In this document: positions 1-11,300 of the stretch, piece after piece
Layout: every line of letters starts with the position of its first letter
Position numbering within the stretch: position 1 is the stretch's first letter
NCBI GenBank assembly: GCA_015065085.1
Contig: SVQW01000019.1
Span: 1-46,474, forward strand
Reading direction: 5' to 3'
Source of the DNA: Oscillospiraceae bacterium
GTDB taxonomy: Bacteria > Bacillota > Clostridia > Oscillospirales > SIG627
Length of the DNA: 46,474 nucleotides
The notes under the pieces: model-generated
What the model saw: only the letters and a program-made list of their open reading frames with translations
Database searches by the model: none
What the model was told of the DNA's origin: nothing
Translations under genes and position numbers: made by a program

Positions 1-96
1 AATCTTGCGATTTCAGTGTTATTTTATTCGCCATAAACTGCCGGAGGCAATATCATCACTGCGAAGCAATAAAACTCGCCGTAAGGCGAATAAAAC
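1..96. repeat. mosaic of short hairpin repeats
   Basis: The stretch is a string of very short hairpins (GCC/GGC near 42-50, TGC/GCA near 59-68, TCGCC/GGCGA at about 76-89) separated by AT-rich linkers such as AATAAAAC. The construction resembles the array at 7240-7437, though the linker differs. No ORF with a ribosome-binding site is visible. It is probably a repetitive intergenic element; a function is not apparent. Confidence 0.5.
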
Positions 97-126
97 TGCC
101 CAAGTGTCCTTGAGAACACTTGGGCA
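97..126 (-). terminator. intrinsic terminator downstream of the S24 repressor gene
   Basis: TGCCCAAGTGT pairs with ACACTTGGGCA around an 8-nt loop. Read on the minus strand, the hairpin is followed by GTTTTATT, a short U-tract. It lies downstream of the minus-strand repressor gene that ends at 273. Confidence 0.6.
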
Positions 127-272
127 ATTCTCCTGCATTTTTTAATTGCGAATTGTAGAGTAAAGTGTATTGCGGATTACTTACCCTGCGGCGTAAGCGC
201 CGAGCCGATTCGCGAATGTACCTCGCGTGATAATTATAGTTTAAACTCCCGCGTTATAGGTACGCGGATTAC

Positions 273-1037
273 TTATCCTGCAATTATACTGCTTCCCAGA
301 ACCTTGCCGACAACTCTGAGGTCGTCGCTTTCCAGAACCTCTATTGGCAGGTACTTGGGGTTTATGGAGGTAAGAAGGCATTTGCCGTTTCTGAAATCCA
401 GCTTTTTGCAAAGGCTTTCGCCGTTGAGTACAAAAATTCCCGTACTGCCTATGTCCACCGTTTCAAGACGCTGAACCCATACAACGCAGTTGTTCTTTAT
501 GGCAGGCTCCATACTGTCACCGCTGATACGGACACCGAAGTCCGCATTGTGCGGTACATCGTCGCCACGGTCATAGTAGCTGAAATCGTCATCGCCGAAC
601 GGTAACGATTCACCTGCCGCCGCAGGGGAGCTGTAAACGGGTATTCTGTTTTCCTTTAGGCTTACGAAGGAACGCTTCATAACGGATTTTTCCCTTTCCT
701 GAGTGTAGTCTATCTGCTGCTTTACAACCGCATTGACAGTGGCGGCTCCGCGCTTGTCCAGAAGGCGGAAGTTGTTGATAAGCTCGGTTTCGTTCTCCGA
801 GATGTACACCGGATTTTCGTTGCGGAAGGCTTCGCCCACATTGTCGAACACCAGATACTCAACTGAAACCCCCAGCTTTTTGGCGATAGAATAAATAGTT
901 TTAAGCTTTTCGGTATCAGTATCTCTTTTCAGCATGCTGTCCAGCGTGGTGTAGGGAATATCAGCCGCCTTGGCAAGCTGTGCCTTGGTTATGCCTTTCT
1001 CCTTAAGAAGTGCGTTTACCTTTTTGTTAAAACTCAT
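273..1037 (-). CDS. XRE-family repressor with S24 (LexA/CI-like) autopeptidase domain
   Basis: A 254-residue transcriptional repressor of the CI/LexA class. Residues 1-65 form an XRE helix-turn-helix (KAQLAKAADIPYTTLDSML). Residues about 130-254 form an S24 peptidase domain. An Ala-Gly self-cleavage site is visible in PAAAGESLP (Ala141-Gly142), the catalytic serine in GDSMEP (Ser175) and the lysine in ESLCKKL (Lys211/212). Family members cleave themselves when stimulated by RecA filaments and so release SOS or prophage genes. The start is preceded by GGGAG at 7 nt. Its promoter (1122-1150) contains a palindrome, which suggests autoregulation. It stands alone, 10 kb from the phage-like cluster, so whether it controls those genes is unknown. 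It is not a canonical LexA, because the HTH is XRE-type rather than winged helix. Confidence 0.88.
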   Translation of the reverse strand: MSFNKKVNALLKEKGITKAQLAKAADIPYTTLDSMLKRDTDTEKLKTIYSIAKKLGVSVEYLVFDNVGEAFRNENPVYISENETELINNFRLLDKRGAATVNAVVKQQIDYTQEREKSVMKRSFVSLKENRIPVYSSPAAAGESLPFGDDDFSYYDRGDDVPHNADFGVRISGDSMEPAIKNNCVVWVQRLETVDIGSTGIFVLNGESLCKKLDFRNGKCLLTSINPKYLPIEVLESDDLRVVGKVLGSSIIAG

Positions 1038-1121
1038 TTTGTTGCTCCCGCAATTTTTAAATTTCGGATTTGCGGGGGGTTAAAATTCCGCAAAATCGCG
1101 ATAAAATTGTTTTGTACATAT

Positions 1122-1150
1122 ATTTTATCACAAATTTACGTAAAAGTAAA
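1122..1150 (-). promoter_or_regulatory. promoter of the S24 repressor with a palindromic operator candidate
   Basis: On the minus strand, -35 TTTACT (1145-1150) and -10 TAAAAT (1122-1127, extended by TGTGA) are 17 bp apart. The spacer holds the perfect palindrome TTTACGTAAA (1135-1144), placed where a bound repressor would block RNA polymerase. Autoregulation by the downstream repressor is an inference. Confidence 0.55.
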
Positions 1151-1175
1151 CACTAAATTATAGATTTTAGTAAAA

Positions 1176-4043
<2,868 letters not shown>

Positions 4044-4097
4044 TTAATGTTTGTTATTATAGCTCTATTTTATCATTGTTTTTGCGTTTTGTAAATA

Positions 4098-4161
4098 GAA
4101 AACGGAAAAATACTGCGAAATTCACAGTTGAAAACGGAAAAATAATGCGCAATTCACAGTT
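4098..4161. repeat. 32-bp tandem duplication
   Basis: Two adjacent 32-bp units (4098-4129 and 4130-4161) begin GAAAACGGAAAAATA and end ATTCACAGTT, with two or three differences. They sit in the gap between the lacZ start and the terminator of the ClpP-like gene. They look like a local slippage product; no function is evident. Confidence 0.8.
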
Positions 4162-4168
4162 AATGAAG

Positions 4169-4195
4169 AAAACTGCGGACATTGTCCGCAGTTTT
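4169..4195 (-). terminator. intrinsic terminator after the ClpP/TepA-like gene
   Basis: AAAACTGCGGAC and GTCCGCAGTTTT form a 12-bp stem with an ATT loop just after the stop codon of the minus-strand gene at 4202. Confidence 0.75.
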
Positions 4196-4201
4196 CCACT
4201 A

Positions 4202-4918
4202 TTATTTAAGATTTTCCTTGCTCATTCTCCTCAACTCGCTCAGCGCATCCGAAAGGCTTCCGATGGCATCTATAAGACCGATATTTACCGCTGTATCTCC
4301 GTCGATAATGCTTCCCACATCAGTTGTCATTTCGTCGGTGCACATCATAAGGTCGGAAAGGGTCTTGTTGTCCGCACGGGAATGGTCGGTAATAAAGTTG
4401 AGTATCCTTTCCTGCATTTTCTGAAAGTAGGAAAACTGTTGCGGTACGCCTATTACAAGCCCGTTGAGCCGTACGGGATGAAGTGTCATGGTGGCGGATT
4501 TTACGATAAATGACTTTTTCGCCGATACCGCAAGGGGTATTCCGATGGAATGGCCGCCCCCCAATACCAGCGAAACAGTGGGCTTGGTCATGCCCGCTAT
4601 CATTTCAGCCAGAGCAAGTCCTGCCTCGACGTCGCCCCCGACGGTGTTGAGAACAATGAGAAGCCCGTCAATGTCGGGGCTTTCCTCTACCGCTACAAGC
4701 TGAGGGATAATATGCTCATACTTTGTGGCTTTTGCCTGGGGCGGGCAGGCGGTGTGACCCTCTATCTGACCTGCCACTGTCATGCAGTGTATGGCAATAT
4801 CACTGCTTTTTGTTATTATCCCTCCGCTTTCGCTGATATTTGAGAGCTGTACCGAACGGCTTTTTTCCTGCTGTAATTCTTCATCTTCCTGTATGTCGTT
4901 TTTAAAGCTGTTCATCAT
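4202..4918 (-). CDS. ClpP-fold serine protease, TepA-like
   Basis: A ClpP/crotonase-fold peptidase of about 238 residues. The ClpP triad can be placed: serine in GGGHSIGIPLA (aligning with ClpP AASMG), histidine in TMTLHPV (ClpP MLHQP), and an aspartate in the C-terminal helix region before GLIDAIG. The N-terminal about 40 residues are charged and poorly conserved, as in Bacillus TepA/YmfB. The start is assigned to ATG 4918 (or the adjacent ATG 4915), because AAAGGAGG lies 13 nt upstream; the longer reading would need a TTG that lies before this site. It overlaps the end of the nucleotidyltransferase-like gene by 17 bp, so the two are translationally coupled. TepA homologues are usually beside ftsK; that neighbour is absent. 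Substrate unknown. Confidence 0.8.
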   Translation of the reverse strand: MMNSFKNDIQEDEELQQEKSRSVQLSNISESGGIITKSSDIAIHCMTVAGQIEGHTACPPQAKATKYEHIIPQLVAVEESPDIDGLLIVLNTVGGDVEAGLALAEMIAGMTKPTVSLVLGGGHSIGIPLAVSAKKSFIVKSATMTLHPVRLNGLVIGVPQQFSYFQKMQERILNFITDHSRADNKTLSDLMMCTDEMTTDVGSIIDGDTAVNIGLIDAIGSLSDALSELRRMSKENLK

Positions 4919-7127
4919 CGCTGTTATACAGCCTCCTTTCGGCTTCAAAAGAAATTTCCCGCGCCGCCTCGGTGCTTACTGCCTCGGCAATAATGCGAAA
5001 ACCACCCGTTCGCTTGGGAATTATAAGCGCCCGTCCTCCGCGGAATATAAGCTGAGCACCCTCGGTGTCGGGAGAGGGGTCGTTGGTTATACGCTTCATA
5101 ACAGCGGCTTTCTTTTCTTCCTCGTATTCTATATCTCTCATATTTCGAGAGAAAGGAGGAAGTGCTTTGAATGCTTCGCTCAGCTTTTTAAGGTCAAATT
5201 CCATTTCGCTCAGCACCTGGCATATCTGCATTGCGGCAAAGCACATGTCGCGGAAAATAAGCTGGGGAATGTCTGCCGCAAGACTTCGTGCGGCAAGGTC
5301 GGGGCTTCCTGTGGGGGTGGAAAGATAACGGTACACCCTGCCGCCGCGGTTGTGAATTATTTCGTCCAGAATGGCAGGTGAGGTGTAGGGAATGGCAATG
5401 TTGTGGTATTCAGGTGTTTTATGGTACACCAGATAGGCGCGTATATGCTCAAAATCTGCTTTCAGATACCCGTCTGCATACAGCTTCAGGTCATTATCTG
5501 TAATTTCAAATAAAAGCTTGTGACGGTTTTTTCCGTTTTGCATTGCACTTTCGGAATAAAGCTGTACCTGTGCCCCCAGTATATTCAGAGCCTCGGCAAG
5601 AAGTCCCCCTGCGGGTGTGTCGGACACACCGCAGCTCAGCCCTTTCATATTTGCTTTGCCACGTATGAGATTAGTGATATAAAGCTCCCGAAGCCCCGAA
5701 ATAACGATGGGCTTGCAGGTGTTTTTGCCGTATTTCACTCCGCTTTCAAAATTCTTTTTTATGCTTCTTTCGGTTTCGCCCGTCAGCGACAGCGAATCCC
5801 GTCCGGCAGTGTAGATTTGTACCGAATCGGCACCTGTTTCAACATAAAGCATTATATCCTGACGGTAGCACATAGCCGCATGGCAGGAAAGCGTACGGCT
5901 TCCCTCACCGAAATCCAGAGCAGTACCGCCTGCATGGCAGATACCGCCCATAAGGCAGTTTTTAACCAGTGCGGACACTGCTCCGCCGTTCTCTTCAGCC
6001 ATGACGCCTACGCGGTCCCCTTCCTTTATAACGCACGCCGCGCCCAGTGCAAAGCATCTTTCGGGAGAAAGAGTGTCCTTTATACTTCCCGAAATGCCGT
6101 TTTCAGAAAATACAGCGGTATTTTCACCGCCGTGAATAATATCTTTCATTACAATACTCCCTTCGGGTATTTTTATGTCGGCGTATATTTTAACGCCCTT
6201 TTTTATCGTGCAGTTGTCACCGATAACACAGCCTGCACCTATAACGGCACCGCTTTGAACCGTGACATTGTCACCCAGCTTGGCACCGCGGCATACTATA
6301 CAGCCCTCAAGATTGCTGTTTTTGCCTACTGTGACGTCGTTGTGAAGTATGCTGTCCCGTACAGTGCCGTGGATAACGCAGCTTGTACCGATTATACATC
6401 CGTCATCGGTGCGGATATCTTGTATACCGTTTACCTTGCCCTGCGCCGCATCAAAGCAACATCTGTAATAGTCCTTTATGCTTCCGATATCGCACCAGTA
6501 GCCCTCTGCCTCAAAGCCGTAAAGGCTTTTGCCCGTGATAAGCGGGAAAAGGTCTTTTGCAAAGTCAAAGGGTACCCCGTCGGGTATAAGACTTAACACC
6601 GCGGGGCTTATAATGTATATTCCCGTATTGACACAGCCCGAAAAAACCTGGCTCCAGTCGGGCTTTTCTATAAAGCGGGTTATACCGCCGTCCTCACGGC
6701 AAAGCGCCATGCCGTATTCCAGAGGCACGGTGCGGTGGGTGAGTATAACGGTACATCCCGCGTTTTTTTTACGGTGGAAGGCTATGGCATCGGAAAGGTC
6801 GAAATCACAGATGCAGTCGCCGCTTATTACAATAAAATCCTCATCGAAATCCCTTGCCGCTCTTTTAACACTTCCCGCAGTGCCCAGAGGTGTGCTTTCA
6901 CGCAGATAGTTAAGCTCCACGCCCTCAAAAAAACGTCCCGTTTTTTCTATTTCCTCCGCCAGATACATGGTGGTTACAGCCGCCTGCGTTACGCCTTGAC
7001 GTGCCAGAAGCCGTATAATGCGGTGAAGTGCGGGCTGATTCATTACAGGTACCATGGGCTTGGGAATATCACAAGTCAGGGGACGGAGTCTTTCGCCTTT
7101 TCCCCCTGCCATTATTACCGCTTTCAT
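4902..7127 (-). CDS. sugar-1-phosphate nucleotidyltransferase fused to a degenerate phosphomannomutase-like domain
   Basis: A 741-residue fusion. Residues 1-230 are an NTP-transferase domain with AGGKGERLRPLT, IPKPMVPV, LGTAGSV and the metal-binding SGDCICDF. Residues about 245-335 are left-handed beta-helix hexapeptide repeats. The rest matches the layout of alpha-phosphohexomutases as found in bacterial mannose-1-phosphate guanylyltransferase/phosphomannomutase fusions. The mutase part appears inactive: the family's T-A-S-H-N-P phosphoserine loop is not recognisable, and the C-terminal R-P-S-G-T-E-P loop is replaced by IIPKRTGGFRI. The first domain should therefore transfer a nucleotide to a hexose-1-phosphate, while the second may be structural or regulatory. 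AGGAAG precedes the ATG. It forms an operon with the downstream ClpP-like gene. Confidence 0.8.
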   Translation of the reverse strand: MKAVIMAGGKGERLRPLTCDIPKPMVPVMNQPALHRIIRLLARQGVTQAAVTTMYLAEEIEKTGRFFEGVELNYLRESTPLGTAGSVKRAARDFDEDFIVISGDCICDFDLSDAIAFHRKKNAGCTVILTHRTVPLEYGMALCREDGGITRFIEKPDWSQVFSGCVNTGIYIISPAVLSLIPDGVPFDFAKDLFPLITGKSLYGFEAEGYWCDIGSIKDYYRCCFDAAQGKVNGIQDIRTDDGCIIGTSCVIHGTVRDSILHNDVTVGKNSNLEGCIVCRGAKLGDNVTVQSGAVIGAGCVIGDNCTIKKGVKIYADIKIPEGSIVMKDIIHGGENTAVFSENGISGSIKDTLSPERCFALGAACVIKEGDRVGVMAEENGGAVSALVKNCLMGGICHAGGTALDFGEGSRTLSCHAAMCYRQDIMLYVETGADSVQIYTAGRDSLSLTGETERSIKKNFESGVKYGKNTCKPIVISGLRELYITNLIRGKANMKGLSCGVSDTPAGGLLAEALNILGAQVQLYSESAMQNGKNRHKLLFEITDNDLKLYADGYLKADFEHIRAYLVYHKTPEYHNIAIPYTSPAILDEIIHNRGGRVYRYLSTPTGSPDLAARSLAADIPQLIFRDMCFAAMQICQVLSEMEFDLKKLSEAFKALPPFSRNMRDIEYEEEKKAAVMKRITNDPSPDTEGAQLIFRGGRALIIPKRTGGFRIIAEAVSTEAAREISFEAERRLYNSDDEQL

Positions 7128-7239
7128 AAAATCACTTCCTTTGAAAATATTTTACACGTGCGGTCGGATTTTATACCGCGGCAACATTAAATTGATATTG
7201 ACGGGTATATTTTTTTATGATATAATGAGTTTAATCTCC

Positions 7240-7281
7240 GATTAAACTCAGCGATATAAATTCCTTGCGGAATCTGCGATA
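7240..7281. repeat. left copy of a 42-bp perfect direct repeat
   Basis: This 42-bp sequence is identical to 8227-8268. It contains a hairpin ATTCC-TTGC-GGAAT and two copies of the core GCGATA. Together with its right copy it brackets the four-helix-bundle gene and the gene after it. Identity stops abruptly on both sides. Confidence 0.9.
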
Positions 7282-7437
7282 TGTACTTTGTACGCGATAT
7301 ATCCTGCGGATGCGATATATCCCTTCGGGATGTGACCGGGAATTTATATCATATCGCAACCGAACAAAGTGAGGTTATATCGCATTTGTGAAGCAAATAT
7401 ATCGCACGAGCGTAAGCGAGTATATCGCCAGAGAGGT
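7240..7437. repeat. mosaic hairpin array with GCGATATA linkers
   Basis: Four modules read GCGATATA plus a different small hairpin: ATTCC/GGAAT, GTAC/GTAC, ATCC/GGAT and ATCCC/GGGAT. The next modules carry the linker in the opposite orientation (TATATCGC), with hairpins AACC/GGTT and ATTTG/CAAAT and one less regular unit. GGAATTTATATC near the middle also pairs with GATATAAATTCC at the start, so the array can fold into one large branched structure. The array ends at the ribosome-binding site of the four-helix-bundle gene. Confidence 0.75.
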
Positions 7438-7438
7438 T

Positions 7439-7783
7439 ATGATGAACGATAAAACTATTAAGGAATTAGCTGTTGAATTGACCGTAGAAATAACCGCAAT
7501 ATGCGATGGTATTAAAGGCAGAGGAGTGTTTACAAATCAACTTTTACGGTCGTGTTCTTCGATAGGTGCCAATTCTCATGAAGCAAAATATGCACAGAGT
7601 AAAGCGGATTTTATAAATAAATTAGAAATTGCACTCAAAGAATGTTTTGAAACCGAATACTGGTTGGAAATTTTATTCAAGGTTAATGCAATAGATAAGA
7701 CGGTGTACGATAATTTGAACAACAAATGCGGAACAATTCGCAGAATGCTTATAGCTTCTGTAACTACTGCAAAGAAAAAATAA
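7439..7783 (+). CDS. four-helix-bundle protein of the S23/IVP/Avd-like family
   Basis: A protein of about 114 residues from the family of proteins encoded in 23S rRNA intervening sequences, related to the Avd accessory protein of diversity-generating retroelements. The typical motifs are visible: QLLRSCSSIGANSHEAKYAQSKADF in the middle (two core helices) and ALKECFETEYWLEIL. These proteins are small, basic and form pentameric barrels; the family's cellular role is not settled outside retroelements. The start is ATG 7439 (second ATG 7442), with GAGAGG directly upstream; a longer reading would run into the hairpin repeats. No reverse transcriptase or rRNA is nearby. It lies inside a direct-repeat-bounded cassette. 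Confidence 0.85.
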   Translation: MMNDKTIKELAVELTVEITAICDGIKGRGVFTNQLLRSCSSIGANSHEAKYAQSKADFINKLEIALKECFETEYWLEILFKVNAIDKTVYDNLNNKCGTIRRMLIASVTTAKKK

Positions 7784-7815
7784 CAAGATTGCCTGAAGTT
7801 ACGAGGTGAATTCGA

Positions 7816-8223
7816 GTGGACTATGTAGTAATATCGAACACGGAAGAAAGAATTATAAAATTCGGGTTGTCGGAAGTGGAAAGATATAAAACAGGAGAAG
7901 ATACTGATGACGATCCATGGTGGAATGTACACGTTATTGTTAAAAAGCCCGGAATCAACTATGATCTTGCAGCTGAATCCATGACAAAAACAGAACTTTT
8001 GGAATTAGCCGAAATGATTGATAAAACTAAAAAATATGGCATAAATAATGACGAAACGATATATTTTACGGAACCGGATTATAGCTTTATTCTTTCCGGG
8101 TGGAGAGGTATATTGGGAATCAACATAAGGAATACAGACAGTTTAAATATATGGTTAACAAGAGAAAATCTGGACGATATTGCTAATTATATACGTGACA
8201 GTATTAAAAATGTTCGCAAATGA
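7816..8223 (+). CDS. unknown 135-residue protein, possibly immunity-like
   Basis: A small acidic, soluble protein without signal peptide or membrane segment. It starts at GTG 7816, supported by GAGGTGA 6 nt upstream. The pattern of a beta-rich N-terminal part with WWNVHVIV, a helix (TKTELLELAEMIDK), a central FTEPDYSFIL strand and a C-terminal helix (LDDIANYIRDSIKN) reminds me of WapI/Imm-type immunity proteins, but this is only a resemblance. It follows the four-helix-bundle gene by 32 bp on the same strand, and its end abuts the right copy of the 42-bp repeat. Its base composition is more AT-rich than that of the flanking mannosidase, which suggests recent gain of the cassette. Confidence 0.6.
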   Translation: MDYVVISNTEERIIKFGLSEVERYKTGEDTDDDPWWNVHVIVKKPGINYDLAAESMTKTELLELAEMIDKTKKYGINNDETIYFTEPDYSFILSGWRGILGINIRNTDSLNIWLTRENLDDIANYIRDSIKNVRK

Positions 8224-8226
8224 ATT

Positions 8227-8268
8227 GATTAAACTCAGCGATATAAATTCCTTGCGGAATCTGCGATA
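8227..8268. repeat. right copy of the 42-bp perfect direct repeat
   Basis: Identical over 42 bp to 7240-7281, in the same orientation. It begins 4 bp after the stop of the unknown gene. Only this first hairpin module is present here, whereas the left side carries the whole array. Confidence 0.9.
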
Positions 8269-8349
8269 CACCATAATTATTCATCAATTCAAAGCCCGTC
8301 ATGGATACAGCTCACGTGACGTGACGAAAAATATATAAGGAGGCACACT

Positions 8350-11300
8350 ATGGCATTTTACAGAGAGAAAATAAAAGTTACACTGCAAAATCTCAATGCT
8401 GCCATGGATAAAACGGTAATTGACGTAAAGCCCGTAAAATTCATTTCCTGCGGATATGAGGAGCCTGTTTTGCCCGAGGTAACTGCCGAATGGAAGGAAT
8501 ATACCGGAGGTACGGAATTTTACGGCGATGACAGACATTTCTGGATAAATTGCAGGTTTACCTCTCCGGCGGCTGAGGACGGAAAGCAGTTAATTCTGTT
8601 TTTCAATACTGCCGTTTCGGGCTGGGATGCCAGAAATCCCCAGGGACTTTTGTACCTCAACGGCGAGGTGGTGCAGGGACTTGACGTAAATCACACCTGG
8701 GTTGAAATTCAGCCCGACACATATTATGACATGATGGTGTACTTCTACACAGGTACGCAGGATGCAAAAAGCCATGTTTCCGTAACCGTTGCACAGCGTG
8801 ATATTGAAGTCAAGGAGCTTTATTATGATATGCTGGTTCCGCTTGAAACGGTACAGCTGTTCTCCAATGACGACCCTAACAGCGTAATTCCCCTTGCGGA
8901 GCTGGAAAAGGCGGCAAATCTTCTGGATTTTCGCAGAGCCGACAGCCCTGAGTTCCATGCGGGTGTAAAGGCGGCAAGGGAATACCTTAAAAAGAACTAC
9001 TATAATGCCCTGTGCGGCAAAAATACCAACACCGTTCACTGCGTAGGTCACACCCACATTGACGTGGCATGGCTGTGGACACTGGCGCAGACCAAGGAAA
9101 AGACACAGCGTTCCTTTTCCACTGTTCTCAATCTAATGAACAGCTACCCCGAGTATATATTCATGTCCAGCCAGCCTCAGCTTTATAAATACTTCAAAAA
9201 GTATCAGCCCAAAAAGTACGAGGAGCTCAAACAGCGTGTCCGCGAGGGCAGGTGGGAGGTTGAGGGTGCAATGTGGCTGGAAGCTGACTGCAATCTCACC
9301 TCGGGCGAAAGCTTTGTGAGACAGATAATGTTCGGCAAACGCTTTATGAAAGAGGAGTTCGGTGTCGACAGCAGGGTACTGTGGCTTCCGGATGTGTTCG
9401 GATATTCAGCGGCACTGCCTCAGATACTCAAAAAATCGGGTGTTGATAAATTCGTAACCTCCAAAATCTCCTGGAGCGAAACCAACAAAATGCCGTATGA
9501 CACCTTCATGTGGGAGGGTATAGACGGTACCGAGATATTCACGCAGTTTATGACCGCCCAGAATAAGGGCACGGGTAATTTTACCACTTATGTGGCATAT
9601 ACTACCCCCAGCCAGGTCTATGGCTCATATGACCGCTATCAGCAAAAGGAATACTCCGACCACACGCTTATAACCTTCGGCCATGGCGACGGTGGCGGCG
9701 GTCCCACTCCTTTAATGCTGGAATATCAGCGCAGACTTGCCTACGGTCTGCCGGGTCTGGGCAAAACCCGTATAACCACCTCAACCGAGTATCTTAACGA
9801 GGTGGAAAAGCAGTTTACCGCCAACTGCAAAAAGCTCAAGAGAACCCCCGAATGGAAGGGAGAGCTGTATCTCGAGTTCCATCGCGGAACCTACACCTCC
9901 ATAGCCAAGAACAAGAAGAACAACCGAAAATGCGAGCTTCTTCTGCAGAAAGCCGAGGCACTGAGTGCTGCGGATAAGGTTCTTCTGGGCGGAAGCTATC
10001 CTCAAAATGAAATTAATGATGCCTGGGAAACAGTGCTTCTCAATCAGTTCCATGATATTCTGCCGGGCTCATCCATCAAAGAGGTATATGATGACTGCGA
10101 TGCTCAGTACGCCGCTGTAAAGAAAACGGGCGATAGTATTGTAGAAAGCAAGCTTTCACGCATCGCACACAACGTAAACACTGACGGCGGATTGCTGGTG
10201 TATAACCCTTTGTGGTTTGAGACCGACGGATTTATCAGGGTTGACGGAAAAACCGTGAGCACGGGAAAAATTCCCGCTTTCGGCTGGAAGATAATAACCC
10301 CGGAACATACCGAATGTAAAATCAAGGCGACCGAAAAACGCATTGAGAATAAATATTACGTAATAAAGCTTGATAAAAACGGTCAGATAGCTTCTCTGTA
10401 CGATAAAAAGAACAAGCGCGAGGTACTCAAAAAAGGTCAGGTTGCCAACCGTCTTGAGTTGTATGAGGACTACCCCCGCCAGTACGATGCATGGGAAATC
10501 ACCGATTACTATAAACAGAAAATGTGGGTAATTGACGATGTCAAGAGTATTACACCCTTTGCCGACGGAGAGTGCGGAGGAGTTGAGATAGTAAGACGGT
10601 ATTCAAACTCTCTTATATCTCAGCGTATTGTGCTTTACAACAGTAATCCCCGAATCGATTTTGTAACGGATATTGACTGGAAAGAGGATCATGTTCTGCT
10701 TAAAGCCGCTTTTCCGTTTGATATCCATGCCAATAAGGCAACCTATGACATCCAGTTTGGTTCTCTCGAGAGAAACACACACTCAAATACCTCCTGGGAT
10801 GCGGCAAAATTTGAGGTTTGCGGCCATAAGTGGGCGGATATTTCCGAGGATGGCTACGGTGTGTCTCTGATGAACGACTGCAAGTACGGCTACTCTGCCG
10901 AAGGAAGCACCCTGAAGCTTTCGCTTCTGAAGTGCGCCACCTGGCCTAACCCCGATGCGGATAAGGAAAAACACAGCTTCACCTATTCGCTTTTCCCCCA
11001 TGCAGGTGATTTCAGGCGTGCAGGTACAATCCGTCAGGCGTACATGCTGAATGTCCCCTTTGAAAGTATAGCCGTTAATAAAAATGAAAAAGGAACACTT
11101 CCCGAAAGTTACAGCGCTGTTTCCTGCGATAAGGACAATGTGGTTATCGAAACCGTCAAAAAAGCAGAGGACAGTGACCACACCGTTGTCCGTATGTACG
11201 ATGCCTTTGACCGCCGTGAAAACGTGACGCTGAAATTCGGATTTGATATAACCGAGGCGGTACTGTGCGACCTTATGGAAAATGACATTGTTCCGCTCAA

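Noticed and set aside
4904..4948. Longer start for the ClpP-like protein at 4948
   Set aside because: The codon there is TTG and the AAAGGAGG site lies inside that extension, correctly placed for ATG 4918.
5520..6596. 358-codon plus-strand ORF opposite the nucleotidyltransferase fusion
   Set aside because: It is antisense to recognised catalytic motifs and has no ribosome-binding site.
7240..7437. CRISPR array
   Set aside because: The repeats are 8-bp linkers with tiny hairpins in both orientations. Repeat and spacer lengths are wrong and no cas genes are present.
7439..7783. Avd of a diversity-generating retroelement
   Set aside because: The fold family fits, but there is no reverse transcriptase, template repeat or variable repeat in the surrounding sequence.
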